Part shown: piece after piece, positions 28,537 to 53,940 of the stretch | How the letters are laid out: every line of letters begins with the position of its first letter | Numbering within the stretch: the stretch's first letter is position 1 | NCBI RefSeq assembly: GCF_000247815.1 | Contig: NW_004775938.1 | Location: 248,001 to 312,000 of the forward strand | Direction: 5' to 3' | DNA from: Ficedula albicollis | Lineage: Eukaryota > Chordata > Aves > Passeriformes > Muscicapidae | Length of the DNA: 64,000 nt | The notes under the pieces: generated by a model | Told to the model about the DNA's origin: nothing | What the model saw: only the letters and a program-made list of their open reading frames with translations | The model's database searches: none | Position numbers and translations under genes: made by a program

Positions 28537-30116
28537 TTTCCTCTAAGAACATTCCCACAAAGGAAGGATGGGTGTGCTTCAAAACAGAAATATTGAAGGC
28601 ACAGGAACAGACTGCCCCTATGTGGCAAAAGATGAGTCAACGAGACAAATGACCAGTCTGAATGGGCAAGGAGCTCTTGAAGGAGCTAAGGAAAGAAAGA
28701 GAGTGGTGTATCACCACTGAAGGAGGGTTAGGTATCTCAGGAAATGTTTAAGGGCATTGCTAGGGCACATATAAAAAAAAATCAGAGAGCCAAAAGCCCA
28801 GTTAAAACTCAGACTGGCAACTTATGTGAAAAACCATAAAAATATTTTTATAACTACATTAATAGCAAAAAGAAGAGTAAAGGCATCCTCCATTCTCTAT
28901 TAGATGTGGGAGGGAATTCAGTAACTAAAGATGAGGAAAAGGCAGAGATACTGAACACCACCTTTGCCTCAGTTTTCAACAGAAAGATAGGTTGTCCTCA
29001 GGACAACAGTCCTCCTGGATTGGTAGATAGTGTCAGGGAGCAGAATAGCCCCACTGTTATCCAGAAGGAAGCAGTCAGAGAAATGCTGAGCCACTTGAAT
29101 GTTCATAAGTCTATGGGACTGGATGGGATCCATCCCAGGCTGATGAGGGAGTGGCAGATGAGCTTGCAAAGCCGCTCTCCATCATTTGCCAGCAGTCATG
29201 GCTCACTGGGGAGGTCCCAGATTGGAAGTTGGTTAATGTGACGCCCATCCACAAGAAGGGCAGGAAAGAGGATTTGGGAAACTACAGGCCAGTCAGCCTG
29301 GCCTCAGTACCTGGTAATATTATGGATTTCCTCTAAGAACATTCCCACAAAGGAAGGATGGGTGTGCTTCAAAACAGAAATATTGAAGGCACAGGAACAG
29401 ACTGCCCCTATGTGGCAAAAGATGAGTCAACGAGACAAATGACCAGTCTGAATGGGCAAGGAGCTCTTGAAGGAGCTAAGGAAAGAAAGAGAGTGGTGTA
29501 TCACCACTGAAGGAGGGTTAGGTATCTCAGGAAATGTTTAAGGGCATTGCTAGGGCACATATAAAAAAAAATCAGAGAGCCAAAAGCCCAGTTAAAACTC
29601 AGACTGGCAACTTATGTGAAAAACCATAAAAATATTTTTATAACTACATTAATAGCAAAAAGAAGAGTAAAGGCATCCTCCATTCTCTATTAGATGTGGG
29701 AGGGAATTCAGTAACTAAAGATGAGGAAAAGGCAGAGATACTGAACACCACCTTTGCCTCAGTTTTCAACAGAAAGATAGGTTGTCCTCAGGACAACAGT
29801 CCTCCTGGATTGGTAGATAGTGTCAGGGAGCAGAATAGCCCCACTGTTATCCAGAAGGAAGCAGTCAGAGAAATGCTGAGCCACTTGAATGTTCATAAGT
29901 CTATGGGACTGGATGGGATCCATCCCAGGCTGATGAGGGAGTGGCAGATGAGCTTGCAAAGCCGCTCTCCATCATTTGCCAGCAGTCATGGCTCACTGGG
30001 GAGGTCCCAGATTGGAAGTTGGTTAATGTGACGCCCATCCACAAGAAGGGCAGGAAAGAGGATTTGGGAAACTACAGGCCAGTCAGCCTGGCCTCAGTAC
30101 CTGGTAATATTATGGA
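28537..30116. repeat. tandem duplication, 2 copies of 790 bp
   Basis: 28537-29326 is repeated at 29327-30116 with no difference visible by eye, down to the same frameshift. The unit starts 'tttcctctaagaacattccc' and ends 'cctggtaatattatgga'. The left edge coincides with the CR1/LTR boundary. As with the 792-bp duplication at 5.2 kb, it may be a recent duplication or an unmerged contig overlap. Confidence 0.92.
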
Positions 30117-31443
30117 ACAGATCATCTTATGTGTCATCACACAGCACTTATAGGATGGCCAGGGTATCAGACCGAGCCAGCATGGGTTTAAGAGGGGAAG
30201 GTCATGTTTGACCAACCTGGTCTCTTTTCATAACCAGGTGACCCGCCTGGTGGATGCAGGAAAGGCTGTGGGTGTTGTGTAGCTGGACTTCAGCAAGGAC
30301 TTGGACCCCGTCTCGCACAGCATTCCCTGGAAAAGCTGGCAGCCCCTGGCTTGGACAGGAGCACTCTTTGCTGGCTTAAGAACTGGCTGGATGGCCGGGC
30401 CCAGAGAGTGGTGGTGAACAGTGCTGTATCCAGCTGGTCACCAGTCACCAGTGGTGTCCCCCAGGGGTCTGTGCTGGGGCCTGTTCTGTTTAATATCTTC
30501 ATGGGTGATCTGGATGAGGGGATTGAGTTCTCTACCAGTACATTTGAAGATGACACCAAGCTGAGAGCATGTGTCAATCCATTGAAGCGTAAGAGGACTC
30601 CGCAAAGCAACCTAGAGAGGCTGGATAGATGGGCTGAGTCCAATAAGATGAAGTTTAACAAGTCCAAGTGAGTCCTGACTTAGGCCACAACAACCTCCTG
30701 CAATGTTACAGGCTGGGAATGGTGTGGCTGGACAGTGCCCAGGCAGAAAGGGACCTGGGGGTGATGGTCAACAGCCGACTGAACATGAGCCAGCAGTGTG
30801 CCCTGGTGGCCAAGAAGGCCAATGGCCCCTGGCCTGTATCAGAAATAGTGTGGCCAGCAGGGGCAGGGAGGTCATTCTTCCCCTGTACTCAGCACTGGTG
30901 AGGCCACACCTTGAGTGCTGTGTGCAGCTGTGGCTCCTCAGTTTAGGGAGGATGTCGAGACACTTGAGCAAATCCAGAGGAGAGCAACAAGGCTGGTGAG
31001 GGGCTTGGAACACAAGTCCTGTGAGTGTTGAATGACTGAGGAATGGCTGAGGGAGCTGGGGTTGTTTAGTCTAGGGAAAAGGAGACTTAGGTGTGTCCCT
31101 AGCACTCTCTACAACTACCTTGAAGGTGGATGTAGTCAGGCGGGGAACAGTCTGTTCTCCTAGGCAACCACTGACAGAATGAGATGAGAGAGTCTTAAGC
31201 TGCACCAGGGGAAGTTTGGGTTAAATGTTAGAAAAATATTCTTCACTGAAAGAGGGACTGCGTGCTGGAATCATCTGCCCAGGGAGGTGGTAGAGTCGCC
31301 GTCCCTGGACGTGTTTAAAAAAAGATGGGACATGGCACTCAGTACCATGGTTTGGTTGATAAGTAGGTACTAGATCATAGGTAAGACTAGATGATCTCAA
31401 AGATCTTTTCCAACCTAGTTAATTCTGTGATTCTGTGATTCTG
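28537..31443 (+). mobile_element. CR1 LINE, 5'-truncated, with reverse transcriptase region; contains a 790-bp tandem duplication
   Basis: The largest repeat in the window. The translated pieces follow CR1 ORF2: 'KDEEKAEILNTTFASVFN', 'LNVHKSMGLDGIHPRLM', 'LAKPLSIICQQSWLTGEVPD', 'VTPIHKKGRKEDLGNYRPVS', 'SGVPQGSVLGPVLFNIF', then FEDDTKL where the usual catalytic box is [FY]ADD. It ends with about three (attctgtg) units at 31422-31443, the CR1 hallmark. The copy is dead: one base is missing near 29150 (repeated near 29940), a stop replaces tyrosine in the VV-LDFSK motif (about 30281), and further shifts occur. The 5' part is present twice. Confidence 0.9.
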
Positions 31444-34432
31444 TCACTTGTCCCAGCCCCATTTGCTGCCCACCATGGTCAAGCCAAGAACTGCTTCAGG
31501 ATTACTGCCAGGCTGTATGACAGACGGAGCTGCAGAACATGCCACTCAGCTCTCTCAGGAAGGAAGGTGCCATCCAGCAGAAGAAGGGCATGGCAAGGAA
31601 AGGTAGTCACTGCTCTCCCTACAAACCATGGCTGAGTCCATCAGCGCTCCACCACTTGCCTCCCTGCTCTTGTTTGTCTCAGTGGGCTTCAGTACAACAC
31701 CTAAGCCTAAATCCTACTGGCATCAAGATTTCTTAGAGGTGTTGGAGGTTCCTGAGCAAGAGCTTTTTTTCCCCTCTTTTGGCAACTCAAATCACTCCTG
31801 TCTGTAGAAAAGAGGAACCCGAGGGAGTATTTGGAGTTTCCCAAGACAGCAAGCAGCATTCCCATAGTGCAGTCAGGGTAAAAATACCAGCAAACTGAAG
31901 ACAGCAGAATGAATGGATTAGTGGGGTTACAGACCATATTTCCCTGTCATAACCAGATCATGAACATAAAGATGGAATGCAAATGGCTCCCTCACTCCTA
32001 TTTCTTGGTATTTCTGGGCACCAGAGAAATCCTGCTTGAGTCTGTGAGGACTGAGCTTGGAAAGGAATGGTTCATTCATTTTTTTTCAAGCAGCACTCAT
32101 TTTTAAAATCAGCCGTTCCTCTGTCCAGCCTTGTTTCTCTCATCATTGCAACACAATGGCAAGGACCATCTCAGAATGCCTTTCCCAAGTGCCAACTGCC
32201 CCAAGTGGCACCCACATTAAAACTTTGTAAAACATCAATTCCGTTGGTAGATTGTCTTCCTTGTCACCTTGTGTATAAGCTATACATGCACTTCTGAATT
32301 GTCCACTGCTCTTAAAGAAAGTCCTGTTTCTGGGCTTTTAGAGATGGTTTGGAATTGGGGGTCTCCTTCCTTCACCTGCTCTGCAGTGGCTTTGGAATAG
32401 GGCCCAGTGCCCAGCTTTTGCCAAGCCATACTTCTAGATGAGGAAAAAAGGGCAATTGCATTTCCAGCAAAACCCAAAGAAGAGTGGGGTAGCCAAAAGA
32501 TCCTGTGCAGATACAGGCTTTCAGCTGTGACTGTAGAGTTTCAGCTCCCAGTGCAGATGGGGCAGAGACTCTTCTGTGATGGCCCCCAGTGATGCTGGGC
32601 CTGCTGTTTGTGAGCAGAGGACTGGTGAGTGACAGGAGGGTTGGATGCTGTCTTGGATTCAGCAATAATAAAATGGTCACTTTTGATTCTCTGAGAAGTA
32701 AGGACAGGGATGAGCAAAACTGCTGCCTGGGGCTGCCCTGCTCAGTCTGGAGAGCGAGTCCCCACCTTTGTTTGGTGCATAACCTCTAGGAGCCCAGGGC
32801 CTGTCACCAAAACCTAAGCTGGCACTGAGGCCAGCCAGCTGCCTCAGGCTGATGGGGCATTACTGCAAATAGGAGGTAACAGTGGCAGGTGGTTGTTTGG
32901 AAAGACAGCTTTTGCTGCTGTGTATCTCACTTGTCCAGCCCAGACTCAGTCATATGCATCAGCTATGGGAAATGCTGCTACTTCCACCAAGGAATCCAGC
33001 AAGGATTTTGGTGGTTGGCTGCCATGAGAGCAGAACTGGCTGCTCACAAAGTGGGTGCTCAGAGTGCCCCGAGTCTTGGGGCCAGAGGGGTCCCTCGGCT
33101 GTGTGGGTGACAGGGAGCTGCTCCCTTGTTATTATTCTTTGTCATACAAAGATGTACCAGACAGAAGTGAGTCAATACAGCAAACAGCTAGCATGCAAGT
33201 CTGTTCTATCTGGATCCTCTGAGATTTTAGACGTTTGAATTTAAGGGGCACAAAGACAGTGAGTTTTGGTCACTTTGTGGCTATCCATGTGAAGCGATGC
33301 TGCTGAATCTGTCTGTAGCACAGTAGCAGAGGAAAAAGTTCCTCAGGTGCACTGATCCTCAGTATTGTCTTTTTATGAGGGAGAGAAAAACTGATTTAAA
33401 AGTAATGGGAGTGGGAAAGATGCTTCTGAACTTTCTCCTTTCTTCCTGTCCATTACAGGTCTCTGGCTCACATAATAGCCCTGGGAAACTCTCAAATGTC
33501 AGCACAGGTGAAGATATTTCCTGGAAATATGCCACAGCAAGAGCAGGTTTCTTGCTTGGCTTTTCCAAATTTTTTCATTTATCATGAATTTTGGATGCCT
33601 AAAACTTGAGTGTCCCCATGACAAGCATAGAAGCTAGGGAGACATTAATCCCACATGTGTTTGCATGACCCTTGAATAATGTTTGTGTCGTCAACCCCTC
33701 AGGGACACATCCTCTGCACAGGGCAGTGCCCATGTCCTGTGCATGGCAGGGTGTGTCCTTGAAGCAGCCATCAGAATGTGGATTCACCCATAGGTGTATC
33801 TGCCCATTCTCCTCACTTTGACTACCTTTCCTACATCCTCCCAACTTAGACCTTCTAAAAAAATAGTTCCCTGTAGAGCACTGGACTCCTAGTATCTTTG
33901 CAAAAACAGATTCCCTTTGGCTTGTGGGAATCTGCAGCATCAGATTCCTCAACAGACATTGCTTTTAAATCTACGTCCCATCAACGAAGGATATGTTCTG
34001 GATGGCAGTACATTTTCAAATTCTTTGCTGGACTCTAAACTCCAGCCCACAGAAGGTGAGTAAATTTCTAAGCTAACTTCTGTTTTTACAGTGGACATTT
34101 GCAAGGACCAAAATAGGGAAGCACTGTGGGTAGAAAGTGCAGTTTGTATGGAATTCTCCTCTGTTATTTAATTCTAGATGTCAAAATAAAGTGCTACTGA
34201 AAAGAACAAACTGATGCCAGTGCTGCAGGCAAGGAGAGAAGGCAGCAAGGTAAGCACGTGAGTTCTAACCCTGGACAGAGGTAATCCTGTTTGTGTGTCT
34301 GGAAGCAGGGGAATTTTCAAGGTAGGTGAGTCCTTGAGACAGTGTGGGTCTGTCAAACAGCACAACAGCTTGGTGTAACACAATACAGCTCTGAAATTCT
34401 TCTCCTTAGTAACTGCATACATAAGACCTACA
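31444..34432. other. moderately GC-rich intergenic DNA, nothing recognised
   Basis: Three kilobases with many short open frames on both strands, as expected from higher GC, but none with a domain, splice-site pattern or conserved motif that I know. The stretch 32880-33240 (118 codons) is the longest and looks like chance. Confidence 0.5.
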
Positions 34433-35045
34433 TGTGTTGCGGTGTGTTTTTATGTTAATAGTTTGTTCTGTTAATGGTTTGTTCTATTTTCCCCCATGTT
34501 AATGGTTTAGCTCAAGTTGTACCTACCCTAGCAGAATGTTCCTTGCTCCTCCTACCCCTGTTGTCAATCCATCTCAATACTTTCCTTTGTTCCAGTAAGT
34601 TCCTTATCAATCCTCCCTTGTGCCAACTCCCTGCTTGGGCATCTCCTTTGGAAATCCCCTAAACCTGGATGCCCCATTGACCCATGTGACCAATTCTCCT
34701 CCCCTTGCTTCCCTCATGGGTTACTGTGGTCCAGATCCCCCCTCTTGCTCTTGCCCAGGATATCCCCGATTAGTTGAAGACCTGTAACCTCCCCTTGAAT
34801 TTCCCCCCTCATATATAAATTGCTGCATCTGTATTTCTTTGCTCTCTGGTCCCTGGAACCTCCTTGGAAATAAACCTTCCGTGGAAGCCATAAAAAATGC
34901 CTCCTCAATCTTTACCTCCACTTCATGCAGTGACCAAACTGTGCCATAGAGCACAACAGAGCAACCTTGGGTCGCCTTGCTCCTGAGGGGTGTCCCACCC
35001 TCAGTGCAGAGCCATTAGTGAGCTAGTGAGAATCCGCATCATACT
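34433..35045 (+). mobile_element. endogenous retrovirus LTR, plus strand
   Basis: Starts near TGTGTTGCGGTG, with two to three degenerate units of tgttaatggtttgttct (34452-34510). A TATA box is visible (atatataaat, 34811-34820), then an AATAAA at 34869-34874 about 50 bases later, giving a short R region. A U5-like stretch follows ('gggtcgccttgctcctgagg'). The order TATA, poly(A), U5 gives the + orientation. No target duplication was found, so the ends are approximate. No internal genes adjoin it. Confidence 0.65.
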
Positions 35046-35365
35046 TGGGCTATGACGAGCTTTTCTTCCTGTAGTAAAAGAATATAAGAAGCCTTTCAGT
35101 CCATGCACTCATCCATTTCTCTTCTGGCTTTCATGGTTTAGCAGTGATAGTCTCCCAATTTCATACTCCCACAAAAACCATACACTCTTGCCCTCCCCCC
35201 TCCAAATTAGTGGCATGAGCACCTGGATGTTTCTGCATATTGTGGAACTCTCAGATGACTCGGAGAAAACTGTGGGTTGCTGCTATTTGACTGTAGCTCC
35301 TCAGACAAGACCCTACATCCTGTGCCTGCTGCAGGAGCTGCTGGCTTTCCTGCACCAGCAAGGAC
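35046..35365. other. unassigned DNA between two LTRs
   Basis: No gene recognised. The last five bases (AGGAC, 35361-35365) are the left target-site duplication of the following LTR. Confidence 0.5.
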
Positions 35366-36487
<1,122 letters not shown>

Positions 36488-36492
36488 AGGAC

Positions 36493-37617
36493 CCACAACA
36501 GAAGCCAATTTCCAGACAGTTGACAGTGTGTGAGCTACATGCTACATTGCAATCTGTGGGAGAGTACAACCAAACCTGATATACACATCACATCAGTACT
36601 CTGAAAAATGACAACTAGATAAGGTTATAATTCTAGAGGCCTGTATTTCTAGAGTTCTATGTCTACAGGTATTTAAGCAATCTATTGATATTTCAGAGGT
36701 ATATGCTGCTCTTTCACCCCTTTCTCCACTCTCCTGCCTCTGTCCCCTCTTGCCATGCTGGGGTCCAGGCTGGCAGCCAGACTGGACTGAGCAGCACTTT
36801 CAGCCCCAGGTTGTAGCTGCCAGGGCTGGGGTTCAGCCCCAGGCTGCCACAGCAAGTCCTGTTCTGCACAGGAGGAAGAGACTGAGGGGAATCATGGGGA
36901 AACATGCCGGTTGGGTTCCATCTGTATCTTGTTCTCTCCGTATCTGTATTCAGTTATACTTCTGTCTATATATAGCTATGTTTCTATACGTCAAGAGTTG
37001 TATTTGAAATTATATACCATCATTTAGTTACAGGTATACAGAGATTTAGATAGGAGTTTAGATACTTCTATTGAAGGAGATACTTTACTAAAGACAAACC
37101 TTTTGTATTTGCATATTTATGTGTATAGATTCACCATGCATATTGTTATATTTACACAGATGTCAATATATTTACATATCATAGATTGTTATGTTTATAT
37201 ATGTATGGAGTTCTGTGTAAAGTTGTGCAGAGTTGTACAGTTTAATTACTGCTTTGTGGATATTTAGATATTCCAACTGATGTTTGTCTCTGTATATATA
37301 TTCTCTGAATATATACATAGGCAACTACTATATATATATAGTATATATATATAGGCAACTACTTTGTAACTACTTTGTAACCTGTGATACATTTGATTGT
37401 GTGAACTGGAAGTGATATTTGTATCTTTGTATATGGTCAGTGCAGCTGTACCAATCTGCAGTAAGCTTTTAAATGAAACTGGTAATTGTATATAAGCAGG
37501 GTGGTTGTGAGCCTTGTATAATCAATGAAATTTTTAAACTGAAAGGGGTGTTGAATTGAGACACTTGAAGCAATTAGCAGATGCCCACTGAGGATTTTTG
37601 CAATGGGTGATGATAGG
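36493..37617. other. AT-rich intergenic DNA with TA palindrome
   Basis: No gene recognised. From about 36930 to 37470 the sequence is very rich in TATA/ATAT words. A nearly perfect TA palindrome lies at 37327-37354 (ctatatatatatag, tatatatatatag), flanked by gcaactact on both sides. Confidence 0.6.
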
Positions 37618-37979
37618 TGTCACAGCTGAGCTGGGCACGACACAACACTCCGCAGTTCATGCAGCAACAGCAAATTTTATTGAGTGCGTTTCCTTTTTAC
37701 ATGGTTTTCAAAAACCCACACAGCTGGTCCTGATTGGCTCAGTTTGGTTACCACCCTCACTGGCCAGTGGCTGCCTGCATCCATGCTTGTCAGGGACTGG
37801 CTGGCACTGCTTGAATTTAAATCTCCCAGCTACTCAGTGCCTTCCTCCTAGGGGTGTTCACCCCTTTTCCCTAATGGCATAGACTGGTGGAATTATAATT
37901 AGGGTATCTATGACTGTGAGGCGTCCAGGCCAGCTGTTAGCTGTTAACACTGGGGGAAAATAGGCAGGCATGCACCACA
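37618..37979 (-). mobile_element. candidate ERV LTR, minus strand
   Basis: On the minus strand it starts TGTGGTGCATGCC (37979) and ends GCTGTGACA (37618), 362 bp in TG...CA form. AATAAA lies in aataaaatttgctgttgc (about 37680), followed by a U5-like 'tgcatgaactgcggagtgtt'. Immediately upstream on that strand is 'ggaactgggggatc', which could be a polypurine tract. If so, 37980 onward is proviral internal DNA and not host flank. Confidence 0.55.
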
Positions 37980-39889
37980 GATCCCCCAGTTCCAAAAAGG
38001 CAGCGAAAGAACTGCAGGATTTGGATAAAAAGTGGAGCCACACATTCAGGGATAACTCACTGCAAGGGCCTGCAATTTTAAGCTACAATTTTAAGTGTAA
38101 CTTTGAGGAAGGGAAAGAAACTCCCAATCCAAGAGGAGGTCTTATTTCTTTCAGGACATGGCTACTTTCATGCGCAACAAGTAGGCAAACATGAATCAAC
38201 TCCACATACAGTGTAGCAGCTCTTCAGGTATATTTACACCTGTTATTACTTTGGAGTCCAAGAGATCCATTGCACAGTCTACAATCTACCTGCAGATCTG
38301 TGTACTCTCTGAGAAATTAATTTCAAAATGCAGCCCTCAGCACTTTTCAGACAGTTTCAGACTTTTAAGATAGAGATTTGCCTCAGCTTCTAAAACACCT
38401 CACAAGCAAAATTTCCTACTTCTAGGGAAATTTTACTGCATTAGCTGGGTGTTAGAATGCTTTAAAAATCTTTAGTAATATTAAAGATCATGAGAAAAAT
38501 TTCTTTCTACAGGTAAAAGCACTCAGTTTTAGTTCTGATTTACATAAACCAGCATGATATAGGATAACATAACCTGGTTCCATTAATGGCTGTGCTTGTA
38601 GAATGTATCAGCATTAGTCAAGGGAACAAAATTACATTATTTCACTCTGTCAATGATCTTGTTTCCTTTGTACTTTTTGCTCCAGTAAAAATATCCATAG
38701 CAGTATGACAATATTAGACCCTAAGAGAAAAGGAATTTGCCGTATGACCTCTGGTGAAGTATCTTCTAAGGTAAGTTATCCATAGAGCTAAGCAGTAAAA
38801 ACAGAATCACAAACATCTAAGGCTGCAGAATATTGTATACTACGTAGTTCAGTATCAGAAAAGTCTGTGTCTGCTCAGATCTAGCCACAGTTCAGCCAGA
38901 ACCCAAACAAAGCCTGTGTCCACAGTTGTTGCTGTGGTATGGATCTTGTGAGGATAAACCCCTTTGAGACAGAAGATGGACAGCTGTAAGTCAGCTGTGC
39001 CATGCACTAATACACCTATTTCGCTTCTGGAACAGAAGGAGAACAGGCAGAGTGAGCTTCTATGAGCCTCCAAAAGAAGCATGTACATGTACCGTTGCTG
39101 TGACGACATCCAAAGTCAAAGACAGCTTCAAGGAATCCAAGTAGCTGTTACTACAATAATTAAATTAGAGCAATATGAAATTAAAAGGAGGTTGGTGACG
39201 TCTCTTAGCAGAGGTGAACAGCAGAAATATTTCTCTAAGAGCATTGAAGAAAAAGGAAACCATAGGTGACACTTTTCAGAGCCCCTGCTAGATTAATGAA
39301 CACTATGTGACCTATAGTAGAAGCCAAAGGTCTTCTTTCTAGGTTGTGGCAGTTTACATTCATTTTAATGGCTGCTGAAGCTCAGATTTTTGCTCAGGTT
39401 TGGGGTTTTTGGTTGGTTGGCTGGGTTGTTTTTTTTTTTTTCTGACATGCTTGATAAAATGAGCAGTTTCTTTCCTGGATTTTTATTTCCCAGAAACTCG
39501 TGTTCGGCTCAGGCAGTGAGCACCCCAGGCCCTTTTCCCCAGCAGCCTTCCAGCCACTGCCCCAGCCAGCAGCACTGCCAGGGATGGCTGCGACCCAACA
39601 CCCGGCCCTGCTGAACCTCGGCAAATTGCCCTCAGCCGGCCTAGTCTTAGCAGGATGAAGTATGTTTGCGAGAAAGGAGAAACAGATTGGAACAACAGCC
39701 TGAAAGCAGTATTTTTACTTACGTCTGAGAAGTAAAGTAAGTTCCTCCTGTTAGCTTCTTAATGGCGTATTCAAAGGGAAGTTTACCTTTGGATGCTCAA
39801 AAAATATCCTGGCATGATGGAACTAATCTTCTCCTGCAGATTCTTTTCCTAATTCTCGCCCTGGTGATGAGCCCTGCTCTGTCCCGGTA
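37980..39889. other. upstream region of RGMB, no gene recognised
   Basis: Intergenic DNA with rising GC from about 39480. The first few hundred bases may be internal ERV sequence next to the minus-strand LTR. No coding exon recognised. Confidence 0.5.
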
Positions 39890-40215
39890 TTTTGTCAGCC
39901 ACCCTTCCCTGCGCTGCCACCGGCTCTGTCCCACCGACGTCCCCTGCCCTGCTGCCAGCAGCGCATCGCTGTTGCCATTTGCTCTATCCGGCCGTGTCCC
40001 CTTTCTTGGCCGGAGCCCTTCCCCGTCCCATCCCTGAGGTGTTCCTGACCCATCCCCTCTCCTCTCCGGGGGCGCTCCCCACCGTACCCCGGGCTGTTTC
40101 CTTTCCTAGCCCGGCGCCGTTCCCTCCCGCCTCAGGGGCGCGGCTCGCTGCGCAGGCGCACTCGCTCCGTAGTGACGCGGCGGCGGCGGCGCGCCCCGCT
40201 CTGGTTGGGTCGTTG

Positions 40216-40228
40216 CCACCAGGGGGCG
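40216..40228. promoter_or_regulatory. CTCF-like core motif
   Basis: CCACCAGGGGGCG agrees closely with the vertebrate CTCF core consensus (CCASYAGRKGGC). It lies about 200 bases before the exon 1 gap, where promoter-proximal CTCF sites are common. The match is by eye only. Confidence 0.5.
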
Positions 40229-40403
40229 TTGGGCGCCTCTCCAGCCGTGATAGACAGCTCCGAGCGCCAATAGGAGACGAGAGGTTGGAGGAGCAGGGCG
40301 GGCGCAGCGCGGGCACCGCCCTATCGGGGTGCGCCGCTTTGTGCGCGTCGCGTCACGTCGCGCTGCCGTCGTTGCGGCCGTGCTCCTGGGGCAGAGGAAG
40401 GCG

Positions 40404-52510
<12,107 letters not shown>

Positions 52511-52731
52511 AATATATATTGTCATAATATATTGAGTAAAGATAAATGTATATGTATATACCATGTATATGAAGGGATGTTTTTGTCTTGGAGCATCCAC
52601 CAGATTGGATGTTAACTGTTTTCATGTATGTCTGGTTCAGTATTCTATGTATCTGTTTGTTTTACAGTTGTTGAAAAGTTTTATAACGTCTCTGCATTGG
52701 GACCTGATAAAAAGCACTTTATTTTTTACAT

Positions 52732-52737
52732 ATTAAA
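52732..52737 (+). terminator. candidate poly(A) signal ATTAAA for RGMB
   Basis: The first hexamer after the stop in a suitable AT-rich context, about 220 bases downstream. TG-rich sequence follows (52746-52790). Confidence 0.4.
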
Positions 52738-52942
52738 TATATAAGTATGTATCTGAGTAACTGTGTATTACACATGAAATACTCAGTGGTTTCTCTAAGT
52801 ACTACTTGGTTTAACACGTTTTTTTTCCTGAATTAACTTGTGGGTTTTCCCAAGAGACCTTTAGTTAATGTCAAACATGTATATTTTGAAGCTAGTGATT
52901 GGTTTCTGGAGAGAGAGCTTAAACTTAGAGGGAACACCTCTT

Positions 52943-53641
<699 letters not shown>

Positions 53642-53940
53642 CCCTTTCTTTCATTCTCAGGCCCTCCAGTTATCTGTGTCATAGAAGGCTACATATTTAT
53701 ATTTTTTCATGCTTGGAAACCCAGCAATGTACCAGTCTTTGCAAAATGTTTTAGATGTGGTTCATCAATATACCAGTAAGTATTTGTGTGTATGTAAAAG
53801 AGTGACTGTGCAGTATGTAAATATTTTAAATTATTGTGATAGAAGAATAGAGGTGGTATAAGTGACCCCTGGTGGGGCGCACAGAAATTGGGGATGTAGA
53901 CCACGTACTTGGCAAGTAATTTATAAATAAATTCTCAGTT

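Noticed and set aside
28906..30031. Two identical 111-codon proteins side by side
   Set aside because: They are one CR1 ORF2 fragment in the 790-bp tandem duplication, not a gene pair.
32372..33238. Cluster of overlapping frames up to 118 codons
   Set aside because: Frames overlap on both strands in a GC-richer patch, with no domain. Likely chance.
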